The position numbers and the translations under genes were made by a program. This document shows, piece by piece, positions 48,808 to 58,781 of a stretch of DNA of 64,000 nucleotides. Numbering within the stretch: position 1 is the stretch's first letter; the number at the start of each line of letters is the position of its first letter. The notes under the pieces were generated by a model. That model did no database searches and was not told where the DNA came from. It saw nothing but the letters and a program-made list of their open reading frames with translations. Source of the DNA: SB11 sp035906255 (GTDB lineage Bacteria; Bacteroidota; Bacteroidia; UBA8524); contig JAMIFM010000021.1 in NCBI GenBank assembly GCA_035906255.1, forward strand, positions 1 to 64,000, written 5' to 3'.

Positions 48808-49911
48808 GTGCAGGCAAAAAGCCCGTTTTATAAAAAGTTTGTAGCTAACAAACTGGCCGTAGCCGGCGCGGTATTTATTGCCGTTATACTATTAATGGCT
48901 GCTTTTGCCTACTTGTTTATTCCTGATAAAACAACGTATGCCAATAATATGCAGCTATCGCTGGCGTTGCAGAAACCGGGGTTTAAAGCCACATTTTTCA
49001 AAATCCCTCAAGCCACAGAAAAAACAAGTTTTATACACCGTATGTTTAATGGTACGGAAGAGGAGTACCGGTTTATCCCTTTGGAAAAATTTGAGATTAC
49101 GGGCGACACGGTTGTTATCTATGAATATTTTGGAATAGAGGGGGTACAGGGGCCCATTACTAAATTGGGTAAAAGCGACCTGAATTTAACCGACCTGAAC
49201 ACCGAAACCATCCAAAAACAGTGCATCACCACCAATACGTACTTGCTGGGTACCGACCGTTTCGGTCGCGATATGTTTAGCCGAATGGTGCTTGGCTCAA
49301 GGGTTTCGCTGGCAGTGGGGTTGGTATCGGTAGCCATCTCGTTATTAATTGGCATAGTTTTGGGCGGTATAGCGGGATATTACGGCGGCAAAGCCGATGC
49401 AGCCATTATGTGGCTGATAAATGTAATATGGTCGTTGCCTACCTTGCTGATGGTTATAGCCGTTAGCGTAGCATTGGGTAAAGGTTTTTGGCAGATATTT
49501 ATTGCGGTGGGGTTAACCATGTGGGTTGAAGTAGCCCGTGTGGTGCGCGGGCAGGTAATGGCTTTAAAGGAGAAAGACTTTATAAAAGCGGCTCAAATGT
49601 TGGGTTATACTGATATGCGCATCATTTTCAGGCACATATTACCCAATATTACCGCGCCCGTAATTGTAATAGCTGCTGCTAATTTTGCATCGGCAATATT
49701 GTTAGAAGCAGGGTTAAGTTTTTTGGGCATTGGCGTACAACCTCCTATACCCAGTTGGGGCATGATGATAAAAGAACACTACGGTTATATTGTACTTGAT
49801 ACTGCCTACCTTGCCATAGTGCCGGGCGTAGCAATTATGCTGCTGGTGATGGCCTTTAATTTTGTAGGCAACGGCTTGCGCGATGCGTTGGATGTTAGAA
49901 TGAAAGGATAA
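48808..49911 (+). CDS. Oligopeptide-type ABC transporter permease (OppC/DppC-like)
   Basis: 367 residues with a GTG start at 48808. The N-terminal OppC_N helix (NKLAVAGAVFIAVILLMAAFAYLFIP), then a soluble segment of about 110 residues which includes the conserved TNTYLLGTDRFGRDMFSRMVLGSRVSLAVG. After it come five transmembrane helices and the EAA loop EKDFIKAAQMLGYTDMRIIFRHILPN, the site of contact with the ATPase. The closing SFLGIGVQPPIPSWGMMIKE is standard. The soluble insertion is longer than in most OppC proteins. No ATPase, second permease or binding protein lies beside it, so its partners are encoded elsewhere. TTACTTTG just upstream resembles a -7 box. Confidence 0.9.
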   Translation: MQAKSPFYKKFVANKLAVAGAVFIAVILLMAAFAYLFIPDKTTYANNMQLSLALQKPGFKATFFKIPQATEKTSFIHRMFNGTEEEYRFIPLEKFEITGDTVVIYEYFGIEGVQGPITKLGKSDLNLTDLNTETIQKQCITTNTYLLGTDRFGRDMFSRMVLGSRVSLAVGLVSVAISLLIGIVLGGIAGYYGGKADAAIMWLINVIWSLPTLLMVIAVSVALGKGFWQIFIAVGLTMWVEVARVVRGQVMALKEKDFIKAAQMLGYTDMRIIFRHILPNITAPVIVIAAANFASAILLEAGLSFLGIGVQPPIPSWGMMIKEHYGYIVLDTAYLAIVPGVAIMLLVMAFNFVGNGLRDALDVRMKG

Positions 49912-49921
49912 ATAGTTTATA

Positions 49922-52900
49922 ATGAAGGTTTGGTTAGCTTTTTTTAAAAACAGGTGGTTAGCATTGGGGGTATCGGTATTGATACTTTCGGTAGCGTATT
50001 ATATTGATAACTACCGACAAAAAGCTGAGAGCAATTATGAAGAACTGACTAAAACGCTGCAAACCCACCTTCAGAACAAAGAAAAATCAATTGAAAAACT
50101 GCTTGCCAACGATTCTTTTCTAAACAGTTTTATTAAAGACGGCTTTAGCCTTGAAGGCCGTAAAAGACTTGATAAAAGGGATTTCACCTTAATGGTGTAT
50201 AAAGATACTTCGTTGGTATTTTGGTCGGATAACGAGGCAGACCCTGCCGTAGTGCTGGAGAAAAAATCGGAAGAGATAGATGTATTAAAAACCAACAACG
50301 GGTGGTATTTGCACAAAACCCGCAAAATAGGACGGCACAGTTTTGTGTTGTTATACCGCTTTTATACCCGCTATCAATATCAAAACCGCTACTTGCGCAG
50401 CAGCTTTGCTGCCGATGTAGGCATTAAAAACACGGCTGAAATATCGCCCAAAGCGGTGCAGGATTTTGCCCCCGTAAAAAGCATTTACGGCAAAAAGCTT
50501 TTTTATTTAGCATTGCACCCTTATACGCATAACACTTTTACTATTCCTGTAGTGGTGCTTACATTGCTGGGATTGTGGTTATTTTTTATTTTCCTTTCAA
50601 ATCAATACGAGTGGTTTTTAGACAACGGGCGAACCCTTGCCGGAACATTGTTTTTTGCCCTTGTACTTATATTGGTTAAAATACTGATTGTTGATTTAAA
50701 ATTCCCGTCGTTCCTGCAATCCAGTTTGCTATTCGACCCGGGTGTGTACGCCTCATCGGGTTTATTCTCATCACTGGGAGCATTACTGGTAAACGTGGTA
50801 TTGCTGTTTGTATTTGTGTTTACCCTCTCAAAACAAATGACAAGCACAAAGGACGATACAACGATAGATGCCAAAGGCTTACCCCCCTCATTATTGTTTA
50901 TCCCTGCCTTTTTTGTGCTGATAGTGTTCACAGGCTTTATCATAAACATTATCCGCAGCCTTATTATTGATTCTAACATCCCGTTTGATATTGCCAATAT
51001 TTTCCATTTTACGTGGTTTAGCCTCGTAGGCTTATTAATTACCTCCCTGCTGGTTTCCATCCACTTCTTTTCAAGCAGTATGGTGTATCAGTTAATGCAA
51101 CGTCTGCAACTCAGCAACCGCTTGTTTTTAGTCAACGGCATAGCTGCTGTGGCTTTGTATGCTGCTTACCAATTTATTACCAACCAATGGCAACCCTCGT
51201 TGCTGGTACAAGGCCCTGCTTATGCCTTTGCCATTATTATTGTATTACAGCTTAGTAAAGATTTAAAAGTAGCACAGCGCACATTGGGATATGTGTTGGT
51301 GGTATCAGTATTTGTGGCACTATTGTTTTACAGGTTTAATATTGATAAAGAGCACGAGATACGTAAACTGTATGCCATACAACTAAGCGATGCTAAGGAT
51401 ATTGAGGCCGAAAATACGTTTACGGATATTGAACACCAGATTGCCAACGACCCGCGTATTTTCAGTTATTTTACCAATGCCATTTTCTCAAAGCGCGACC
51501 TCGAAAAACACATTAACCAGCTTTACTTCACGGGGTATTTGGGCAAGTATGATGTAGAAATTTTTGATTACGATACCATCGGAAATTTTTTCAGAGAAAA
51601 TAATTACTACACCTACGAGTTTGTAAACACTCTGTATAACAACCACTCACAACCCACCCTCAGCAATTATTTTTACTACATCGTATATCCTTCGGTGCAG
51701 TATTCATACATAGCCAAATACGATTATTGTGCAGGCAAGCACACTATGGGTAGTTTGTTTATTTTGTTGAAGCGTAAGCTAACCCAAGACCCCAGTTTAT
51801 TTACCCAACTGCTTTCGCAATCTAACTCTGATAATAAAACGCCGCCCTACAACTACTCGTATGCCTTATACCAAAATGATAAGCTGGTAAATAAAGGCGG
51901 TAAATACAGTTACAGCCTTAATTTTACGTTTGATACCACTGAAAGAAGAGAGTTTGTTACCTCCGACGGGTATTCGCACCACATAAAACACGAGCCCAAC
52001 AATTTAATAGTAGTTGTAAGCAAAAAGGTGGATAGCGTGCTGCAACCGCTGGCAGTATTCTCCTTTCTGTTCTTAATGCTGCTGTTGTTTATTGTTCTGC
52101 TGTTTGCTTATAACGGCTTGGTAATACTTATTAGGGCAGGGTTAGCCTATTACACAGGCAAATGGAAATCGCTATACAGGCTGCACCATTTTGCACGCTG
52201 GCTTATCCCCATACGGCGAATGCGCGGGCTGCTATTCAGTACCCGTATCCAAGTTACCATCTTTTCATTGGTTTCGGCCATTTTGCTGCTCTCGGGCTAT
52301 ATTTTCTTGCGGTATATCGATTATAAATATACTGAACGGCAACGCGATAAAATGGTGCAAAAAATCAAGTCGGTAAGCGGTGCGTTTGAAAACCGTGCAC
52401 AGCTTGAAATGCAATTAATGCTTCCAACTGAATTAACTGCATTTGTGAACCAAATAGGCGATTCGTATGAAACGGATATTAACTTTTATAATGTTGACGG
52501 GCATTTAGTTACTTCTACCAAAAATAAAATATACACCAGCGGTTTGATAGCAAGGCAGATACATCCCGAAGCCTTTGTGAAGTTGCAAAAAGAAGCCCAA
52601 TCGTTTTATATACACGATGAAAAAATAGGTACGCTAAAATATATCTCGGCATACGTGCCTGTACTGGATTCCAAACACACGGTGATTGCCTATCTTAACC
52701 TTCCGTTTTTTGCCAATGAGGCGGAACTGAACGATGAAATCTCGGCCTTTTTTGTAAACTTCGTTAACCTGTACATCCTTTTCTTTTTGGTGGCTGCTTT
52801 GATAGCTTACCTAATAACCCAACGTGTAACAGCTCCCCTAACTATCATACAAAATAAGCTCTCAAAACTAAGTCTGAGCAGTAAAAATGAGGTAATTGAA

Positions 52901-53677
52901 TGGAGCGGGGATGATGAGATTGGGGAACTGGTAGCACAGTACAACAAGATGCTGGTAGCACTTGAGGAAAGCGCAGGCAGGCTTGCACAAAGTGAACGCG
53001 AAGGTGCGTGGCGCGAAATGGCTAAACAAATTGCCCACGAAATTAAAAACCCGCTCACACCTATGAAACTTAGCGTGCAGCATTTGCAACGGGCATGGAC
53101 GGCTAAAGGGGATAATTTGGACGATACTTTCAGGCGGGTAACGCAGGTATTGATTGAGCAGATAGACAGTTTATCAAATCTTGCCTCAGAGTTTTCAGCA
53201 TTTGCCAAAATGCCTGAGCCCGTATCTGAACCACTTGAACTAAATGAGTTGGTGCTACTTACCGCCACTTTATATGAAACCACTGAAAACCTTTCGGTAT
53301 CGTTTTTCCCATTGCCTGTTAAGGCTTATATAAATGGTGATAAAGACCAGCTTTCGCGGGTACTTACCAATATTATCACCAATGCTATACAAGCTATCCC
53401 TGAGGAAAACCAAGGCAAAATAGAGATACGGATAAGCCACGAAGGCCGTATTTATAAAATTGAGGTGAGCGATAACGGCCAAGGCATACCTGATGATGAG
53501 GCGGGCAAGGTGTTTATCCCCAGCTTTAGTACTAAAAACTCAGGTATGGGTTTAGGATTAGCCATTTCTAAAAAGATTGTGGAAGGAATGAATGGCAAAA
53601 TTTATTTTGTATCGCAAGTAGGCATCGGCACTACCTTTTTTGTTGAACTCCCTCAAATTGATGCTCCTGCTGAATAA
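49922..53677 (+). CDS. Large NtrY-like sensor histidine kinase, 1251 residues
   Basis: The C-terminal part is a complete kinase: HAMP (about 980-1020: TQRVTAPLTIIQNKLSKLSLSS), phospho-acceptor His1039 in AHEIKNPLTPMKLSVQHL, N box NIITNAIQAI, and G boxes DNGQGIP and GMGLGLAISKKIVEG. The first approximately 980 residues are unusual in size: about 12 transmembrane helices in three groups separated by two large extracytoplasmic segments (about 30-190 and 455-710) and a final sensor-like loop (about 815-950). NtrY kinases have similar C-termini but a smaller sensor. No response regulator is adjacent. It begins 10 bases after the OppC-like stop and may be cotranscribed with it. Confidence 0.9.
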   Translation: MKVWLAFFKNRWLALGVSVLILSVAYYIDNYRQKAESNYEELTKTLQTHLQNKEKSIEKLLANDSFLNSFIKDGFSLEGRKRLDKRDFTLMVYKDTSLVFWSDNEADPAVVLEKKSEEIDVLKTNNGWYLHKTRKIGRHSFVLLYRFYTRYQYQNRYLRSSFAADVGIKNTAEISPKAVQDFAPVKSIYGKKLFYLALHPYTHNTFTIPVVVLTLLGLWLFFIFLSNQYEWFLDNGRTLAGTLFFALVLILVKILIVDLKFPSFLQSSLLFDPGVYASSGLFSSLGALLVNVVLLFVFVFTLSKQMTSTKDDTTIDAKGLPPSLLFIPAFFVLIVFTGFIINIIRSLIIDSNIPFDIANIFHFTWFSLVGLLITSLLVSIHFFSSSMVYQLMQRLQLSNRLFLVNGIAAVALYAAYQFITNQWQPSLLVQGPAYAFAIIIVLQLSKDLKVAQRTLGYVLVVSVFVALLFYRFNIDKEHEIRKLYAIQLSDAKDIEAENTFTDIEHQIANDPRIFSYFTNAIFSKRDLEKHINQLYFTGYLGKYDVEIFDYDTIGNFFRENNYYTYEFVNTLYNNHSQPTLSNYFYYIVYPSVQYSYIAKYDYCAGKHTMGSLFILLKRKLTQDPSLFTQLLSQSNSDNKTPPYNYSYALYQNDKLVNKGGKYSYSLNFTFDTTERREFVTSDGYSHHIKHEPNNLIVVVSKKVDSVLQPLAVFSFLFLMLLLFIVLLFAYNGLVILIRAGLAYYTGKWKSLYRLHHFARWLIPIRRMRGLLFSTRIQVTIFSLVSAILLLSGYIFLRYIDYKYTERQRDKMVQKIKSVSGAFENRAQLEMQLMLPTELTAFVNQIGDSYETDINFYNVDGHLVTSTKNKIYTSGLIARQIHPEAFVKLQKEAQSFYIHDEKIGTLKYISAYVPVLDSKHTVIAYLNLPFFANEAELNDEISAFFVNFVNLYILFFLVAALIAYLITQRVTAPLTIIQNKLSKLSLSSKNEVIEWSGDDEIGELVAQYNKMLVALEESAGRLAQSEREGAWREMAKQIAHEIKNPLTPMKLSVQHLQRAWTAKGDNLDDTFRRVTQVLIEQIDSLSNLASEFSAFAKMPEPVSEPLELNELVLLTATLYETTENLSVSFFPLPVKAYINGDKDQLSRVLTNIITNAIQAIPEENQGKIEIRISHEGRIYKIEVSDNGQGIPDDEAGKVFIPSFSTKNSGMGLGLAISKKIVEGMNGKIYFVSQVGIGTTFFVELPQIDAPAE

Positions 53678-53737
53678 TAGCGAAGCAACTTTTTAAGGGT
53701 TTACCTCGTTTATTATCACACTAACCAACCCGTTGTT

Positions 53738-54922
53738 ATGCAAAAAATATTGCTTTGCCTTTCACTTTCGCTATTGTTTATCAGTGCCTGCAAGAAAGAT
53801 AAAAACGACACTAGTGATAATGCCCAATACCCTGCCATACTGCCCTTTACAACTGCGGGTATGGAAACATACGGAACGGGAATGATACGCAATAATAACG
53901 GGCGTTTTACAATACAATTAGTTGATAAACAAGACGGAGGCATATTCCTCTCTGCCAAAGCCATCAGTTTAAATGTTGCTTCTACTAATGATGAATTAAT
54001 ACCTGACGAAAGGCAGTTAACAATTTCTCAAAGCCCCATTGCAGGTAGTCTTGTTTTCGATAAACTCAGTGCAAACAGCATCTCTATAACGCAAACAAAG
54101 GGAGCAGGTGATACACTGTCGTTACTTACTTTTTTTAAGTTTAATGAAGTATTACAAACCGTTGAGTTTCGCAATTTGGCCGAGACTAATTTTGATTTGG
54201 CCAAAATGATACCCGTTACAAATGGTTACGTATTTATCGGTTCGGTACAAAAAAATAACCAGCGTGATGTGTGCGTGATAAAATACTCTAAAAACTTTAA
54301 TAGGGTTTGGACGAAGGCCTTTGGAGGTGCTTTGAATGATGCGGGAATGGACGGTATTGAACTTTGCGACAACAATTACGGAATTCTTGCCTATACATAC
54401 AGCACCGGTGCGGGCGACAGGGATGTATGGTATTTAAAACTTAGCCCTGACGGCGATTTAATCTCATCAACCACTTATGGAGGCAGCGGCTACGAAGAGC
54501 CTCAACAAATTATCAGCAACGGTTGTGATGTTTATATTGCAGGGCATTCGTCAAGTTTCGGTAATCCTGAACACCATGCCTATTTGCTGAAAATAAACGA
54601 AAACGGTACAAAAATTTGGGAAAACACATACGGAACAGCCCACCATGACGGGTTTCAAGCAGTAACATTTACGGCGGATAAATCGGGCTTAATTGCAACA
54701 GGCAGGAGTATGCAAAGTACCACAGGCCCCGAAGATTTATTTGTGGTTTGTACTGATTTGAACGGGAAAGAACTATGGCGAAAAAAATACGGCGAAGCTG
54801 ATTTAACTGAAAACCCCGTTAGTATTATTGCCGACGAAGAGTTCTATTATGTGTTGTGTAATCGTATTGACCTTACAGGTAAATTCAATACTGTGTTTAT
54901 AAAGGATAAACTACCCCGATAA
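53738..54922 (+). CDS. Lipoprotein with beta-propeller-like repeats
   Basis: 394 residues. Signal peptide with lipobox (LSLSLLFISAC, Cys 18, then KKDKND). From about 150 onward it carries repeats of about 50 residues of the type found in SBBP/beta-propeller proteins: VWTKAFGGALNDAGMDGIELCDNNYGILAYTYSTGAGDRDVWYLKLSPDGDLISSTTYGGSGYEEPQQI, then IWENTYGTAHHDGFQAVTF and LWRKKYGEADLTENP. Likely an outer-membrane-attached binding protein. No enzyme motif. Single gene, convergent with rsmG; the stops are only one base apart. Confidence 0.7.
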   Translation: MQKILLCLSLSLLFISACKKDKNDTSDNAQYPAILPFTTAGMETYGTGMIRNNNGRFTIQLVDKQDGGIFLSAKAISLNVASTNDELIPDERQLTISQSPIAGSLVFDKLSANSISITQTKGAGDTLSLLTFFKFNEVLQTVEFRNLAETNFDLAKMIPVTNGYVFIGSVQKNNQRDVCVIKYSKNFNRVWTKAFGGALNDAGMDGIELCDNNYGILAYTYSTGAGDRDVWYLKLSPDGDLISSTTYGGSGYEEPQQIISNGCDVYIAGHSSSFGNPEHHAYLLKINENGTKIWENTYGTAHHDGFQAVTFTADKSGLIATGRSMQSTTGPEDLFVVCTDLNGKELWRKKYGEADLTENPVSIIADEEFYYVLCNRIDLTGKFNTVFIKDKLPR

Positions 54923-54923
54923 G

Positions 54924-55562
54924 CTATTTCCAAACGTGTACTACGCTCTTGGTTTCAAAAAATTCTTCGGTATAATATTCTGATAACGGGTAGGTATCTA
55001 CCACCAATTTAGGATACGCACTTACCAATTCACTTAATTCTTCATCAAGGTCGCCACCTTTCAGGTACAAAATACCGTTTTGCAAAGGGTTTCTTTGTTC
55101 GCCTGAGATTTTATTCTTCACCCAACCGTAAAACGGAGTAATACGTGTAACTGCACGGCTCACAATAAAATCAAACTGACCTTTTATCGTTTCTGCACGT
55201 TGGTTAAGTGCTGTTACATTTTCTAACCCCAAAGCAGTTGACACTTCTTGCACCACTTTTATTTTTTTGCCAATGGAATCAACCAATGTAAAACGGCACT
55301 GCGGAAACATAATGGCCAACGGAATACCGGGGAAACCGCCCCCTGTGCCCACATCTAAAATGCGTGAGTTGTTTTCAAACATCACCACCTTTGCTATACC
55401 TAATGAGTGTAATATATGACGTTCGTACAGTGCTTCTATATCCTTGCGTGAAACAACGTTAATCTTCTCATTCCACTCAGTATAAAGCGGCAATAATCTC
55501 TCAAACTGTTCCTTTTGGGTGTCAGTAATATCAGGAAAATAGTTGGTAATAATTTCAAACAT
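54924..55562 (-). CDS. rsmG: 16S rRNA (guanine-527-N7)-methyltransferase RsmG
   Basis: 212 residues. SAM-binding motif I RILDVGTGGGFPGIPLAIMFP (about 66-86), then FTLVDSIGKKIKVVQEV, LNQRAE and FIVSRAVT (about 135), all characteristic. RsmG methylates G527 of 16S rRNA in the 530 loop. The N-terminus YFPDITDTQKEQFERLLPLYTEWNEKINVVSRKD is typical for the family. ATG 55562 is directly before the family start. Downstream of the glycosyltransferase gene on the same strand with a 20-base gap, so the two may form one transcript. Confidence 0.96.
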   Translation of the reverse strand: MFEIITNYFPDITDTQKEQFERLLPLYTEWNEKINVVSRKDIEALYERHILHSLGIAKVVMFENNSRILDVGTGGGFPGIPLAIMFPQCRFTLVDSIGKKIKVVQEVSTALGLENVTALNQRAETIKGQFDFIVSRAVTRITPFYGWVKNKISGEQRNPLQNGILYLKGGDLDEELSELVSAYPKLVVDTYPLSEYYTEEFFETKSVVHVWK

Positions 55563-55582
55563 CTAATTAATGATAACCGTAT

Positions 55583-56701
55583 TTACCAAATCCACTGTTT
55601 TTGCCTTGAAAATAGTGTACGCAAGCCTACCAACAGGTAGTATATAAAGTAGAAAATATCTAACAGTATTATGCCCCAAATAAGGTCGTTTTCTTTCAGT
55701 TTATCCATTGCCAAATAATACACAGGGATAATGGCCAATAACCGAACACCGTATGCTATACCTACCCACATGGGCATAAACCAAAACGAGAGCAATGTAA
55801 TGGCACAGGCATAAAACAATATATGGCTGATGTTTAAAATGGCTAATAACGCTTTTGTGCCCCCTTTATAATGCTTGCCTGTGTGCATATGACGACGCTT
55901 TTGCTTAAACCATTCGCCCCATTTTGTTTTTGGATTTGAAACGGTAAATGCCGAAGGACGTATGCTTAGTTCAGTATTGGCAGCCGTTGAAACCTCATTC
56001 ACAAAGAGGTCATCATCACCTGATATGATATGATTATGGCTGGCAAAACCTTTCACTTTAAAAAAAGTACTTTTCTTGTATGAGAGGTTACGGCCAACCC
56101 CCATATAAGGCTTGCCTGCTAATGCAAACGAGAGGTATTGCAAGGCGGTGTAAAAAGTTTCATAACGGATAAGGTAATTGAGCAAGCCTCCTGTTTTTTT
56201 ATAAGCACCGTAGCCTAATACCACTTCTGTTTTTTGCCCGTATGCCTGCTGCATTTGGGTAATCCAATCAGAGCCTGTGGGCTTGCAATCGGCATCAGTA
56301 AGCAAAAGCGTATCGTATTTGGCCGCCTTTATGCCCAATGTAATTGCAAATTTTTTACCTTTTGGGTAACGTTCTTGCTCTTTTATGGTAACAACGTGTA
56401 GATTGGGATATTGTAACACCAGTTGCTTTAATAGCTCCTCGGTTCCGTCCCACGATACATTGTTTACTACCACAATTTCAAATTCGGGGTGATTTTGATT
56501 AAAGAATAACGGTAAGTAATTACTTAGGTTTTCGGCCTCGTTTTTAGCCACAATAATTACCGAAACGGGTGCTACCGGTTGGGGAACAGACTTAGCTTTA
56601 TAGCCGGCCAAACGACTAAAGAAGCCCAGAATATATACCAGCTGGACAAGAGTAAATACCCCCAACGCAAATAAAATTACCTGTAGCCAAATCAAATCCA
56701 T
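55583..56701 (-). CDS. Membrane-associated family 2 glycosyltransferase, second copy
   Basis: 372 residues from ATG 56701 (MDLIWLQVILFALGVFTLVQLVYILGFF is the anchor helix); an upstream ATG at 56752 would add a loose N-terminal tail of 17 residues. GT2 motifs: SVIIVAKNEAENLSNYLPLF, DADCKPTGSDW, GDDDLFVNEV and the QxxRxxH-type KQKRRHMH (about 273), then two or three C-terminal helices. Same general architecture as the glycosyltransferase at 47334-48482 but only moderate similarity, so a paralogue of a different substrate. Followed by rsmG on the same strand. Confidence 0.87.
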   Translation of the reverse strand: MDLIWLQVILFALGVFTLVQLVYILGFFSRLAGYKAKSVPQPVAPVSVIIVAKNEAENLSNYLPLFFNQNHPEFEIVVVNNVSWDGTEELLKQLVLQYPNLHVVTIKEQERYPKGKKFAITLGIKAAKYDTLLLTDADCKPTGSDWITQMQQAYGQKTEVVLGYGAYKKTGGLLNYLIRYETFYTALQYLSFALAGKPYMGVGRNLSYKKSTFFKVKGFASHNHIISGDDDLFVNEVSTAANTELSIRPSAFTVSNPKTKWGEWFKQKRRHMHTGKHYKGGTKALLAILNISHILFYACAITLLSFWFMPMWVGIAYGVRLLAIIPVYYLAMDKLKENDLIWGIILLDIFYFIYYLLVGLRTLFSRQKQWIW

Positions 56702-56934
56702 CGCTGCAAAAATAAATTGCGGCAACGGTTGGCTAAACAATATAATGTCCACAGTAAACCATGCCTATTTGTTAATAATTTATTGAGTAATGTATTCGTT
56801 GTATTAAAAACGGGTTAAATGTTTTAGGTTTTCTTCTTTGTCTTGCGTATTTTTTGATTTTTTGTTTGGTCTTTATAATTCTTTTTGATATACTTGTGAA
56901 GTTTTAAAAATAAACACTTTAAGTTCTATTATTA

Positions 56935-57678
56935 ATGATGAGGTTTTTGAGGGCTGCTTTAGCTACGGCACTTTTTTTCATTTCGGTATCAGCGGGTTTT
57001 TCGCAAAGCATTACTAAGGGCTTTGCCAGCACCTACCCCCTTGCAATGGAAGGCAGTAACACCGCCAGCGGTGAGTTATACATCTCAACAGAGTTTACTG
57101 CTTGTCACTCATCATTACCTTTCAATACCTTAGTTAAGGTTACTAATCTTAAAAACAATAAGTCTGTTACTGTTCGTATAAACGACCGTTTTAACTTCCG
57201 TAACTCAAGGGTTATTGATGTTTCTAACGCTGCTGCAACAGAAATCAGCTTGTTTGATGAAATCACCCCTCAGGTTTCGATAGAAGTAATGGGTATTGCC
57301 GATGCTATTATGATGGCATCAGTAAAAGCTAAACAGGATGCAGCTAAAAATCCTGTAAAAATAGCTTCAACACCAGCCCCAGTACTTAAAAAGAAAGTTC
57401 CTGCCGAAAAGCAACAACCTGTTGTAGCATCAGTAACCACTACACCTGCTCAACAACCTTCAACTCCTGAAAAAACAGCTCCTGTTACAGCCAGCGTTAC
57501 TCCTGATGCAACTAAAACACAAGTTTCTTCAGCACTTGCATTGGCAGATGTAAAAAAAGAAACTCCAGAGTTGCTTTCGGGTATTAAAATATCAATCCCT
57601 ACTATTTCAGTAGAAGCCATTAGCAATTTGGCTACCATCTCTATCAAATACCTTTCGATGGGTTTTTTGAGAAGGTAA
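56935..57678 (+). CDS. RlpA-like double-psi beta-barrel secreted protein
   Basis: 247 residues. Signal peptide (FLRAALATALFFISVSAGFSQ), then an RlpA-type DPBB domain (about 25-115): GFASTYPLAMEGSNTASGELYISTEFTACHSSLPFNTLVKVTNLKNNKSVTVRINDRFNFRNSRVIDVSNAAATEI, with the conserved TASGE, acidic ND and LPF turns. RlpA-like domains bind or cut denuded peptidoglycan strands at the septum. The remainder is a low-complexity Pro/Thr/Val/Ala/Lys region (about 130-205), lacking an SPOR domain. Two adjacent ATGs (56935, 56938). Possible role in cell-wall or envelope maintenance; the catalytic Asp/His pair is not complete, since the position of the usual His shows CHSSLPF. Confidence 0.75.
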   Translation: MMRFLRAALATALFFISVSAGFSQSITKGFASTYPLAMEGSNTASGELYISTEFTACHSSLPFNTLVKVTNLKNNKSVTVRINDRFNFRNSRVIDVSNAAATEISLFDEITPQVSIEVMGIADAIMMASVKAKQDAAKNPVKIASTPAPVLKKKVPAEKQQPVVASVTTTPAQQPSTPEKTAPVTASVTPDATKTQVSSALALADVKKETPELLSGIKISIPTISVEAISNLATISIKYLSMGFLRR

Positions 57679-57682
57679 TTGA

Positions 57683-58780
57683 TTAACGCAACTTGTACAT
57701 TTTTCCGGGTAAACTCTTTACTACATTTTTCAATTCCAATTCAAGCAATACCATTGCTGTTTGGTTTATTGTGAGTTTAGTCTCGTAGGCAAGTTCATCC
57801 ATGCCTGCACCATTGCGGTTCTTTAATACATCAACAACCTTATTTTCGTCGTCAGATAACTCAAACAACAATTGTACCTGCGGAGCAGCTTGTTTGGTTG
57901 TGTTGGCCTCCCACCCCATCATTTGAGCGATATCTTCGGCACTTTCAATCAATGCCGCTTTATTGGTTTTAATTAAATGATTGCACCCTTTATTGAGGTT
58001 CGAGGGTGCTGTAGGCATAGCAAACACATCACGGTTATATCCAAACGCAATTTCAGCCGTAATCATTGAACCGCCTTTCACATCAGTTTCAATTACCACT
58101 ACAGCGTCACACAATCCGGCCACAATACGGTTTCGGGTTGGAAAATTCTCCCTGTCGGGATTAGTTCCTGTTACGTATTCCGTTATCAAACCACCGTTTT
58201 CAAGCATCTTTTTGGCGGTGTTTTTATGAGCAGCAGGGTATAAACGGTCTAATCCGTGCGCAAGCACTGCTATGGTTGGCATTTGATTATCAACAGCAGC
58301 TTTGTGGGCTGTAATGTCTATTCCATAAGCCATCCCGCTCACTATGGTACAATTGTATGGTTTTAGTTCAGCAATCAGTTTTGCACAAAACTCTTTGGCC
58401 TCATCGCTTGCTTTGCGGGTGCCTACAATGCCTAACATTCTTGTTGCGTGCACATTCATAGTCCCCAAACTGTACACCACCATGGGCGCATCCGCTAAGT
58501 GTTTCAATTTTTCGGGGTAACCTGTATCGCTAAAGAATAGAGGGATAATACCGTGCTTTTCAATAAAGTCCAGTTCGGTTTGGGCACGGTCAAATGCAGC
58601 AAACGTTAAAATGCTTTCGGCTACTTGCGGGCCTATGCCCGGCACTTTAAGCAGTTTTGCTTTAGATTGATTAAATACGGCTTGTGCACTACCGCAATAG
58701 GCAAGCAGGTTTTTGGCCAATACATTGCCCACATTGGGTATTAATGTAAGGGCAATTTTGTACAGAATATCAGGGGGCAA
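57683..58780 (-). CDS. dprA: DNA-processing protein DprA
   Basis: 365 residues. Rossmann-like DprA core with GTRKASDEAKEFCAKLIAELKPY, TIVSGMAYGIDITAHKAAVD, LAHGLDRLYPAAH, TEYVTGTNPDRENFPTRNRIVAGLCDAVVVIE and KGGSMITAEIAFGYNRDVFAMP, all in family order (about 110-290). It ends with a winged-helix-like C-terminal domain (DDENKVVDVLKNRNGAGMDELAYETKLTINQTAMVLLELEL). A SAM/HhH-like N-terminus is present (VPGIGPQVAESILTF). DprA loads RecA onto incoming single-stranded DNA during natural transformation. Last in a minus-strand run with two small genes upstream. Confidence 0.96.
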   Translation of the reverse strand: MPPDILYKIALTLIPNVGNVLAKNLLAYCGSAQAVFNQSKAKLLKVPGIGPQVAESILTFAAFDRAQTELDFIEKHGIIPLFFSDTGYPEKLKHLADAPMVVYSLGTMNVHATRMLGIVGTRKASDEAKEFCAKLIAELKPYNCTIVSGMAYGIDITAHKAAVDNQMPTIAVLAHGLDRLYPAAHKNTAKKMLENGGLITEYVTGTNPDRENFPTRNRIVAGLCDAVVVIETDVKGGSMITAEIAFGYNRDVFAMPTAPSNLNKGCNHLIKTNKAALIESAEDIAQMMGWEANTTKQAAPQVQLLFELSDDENKVVDVLKNRNGAGMDELAYETKLTINQTAMVLLELELKNVVKSLPGKMYKLR

Positions 58781-58781
58781 G

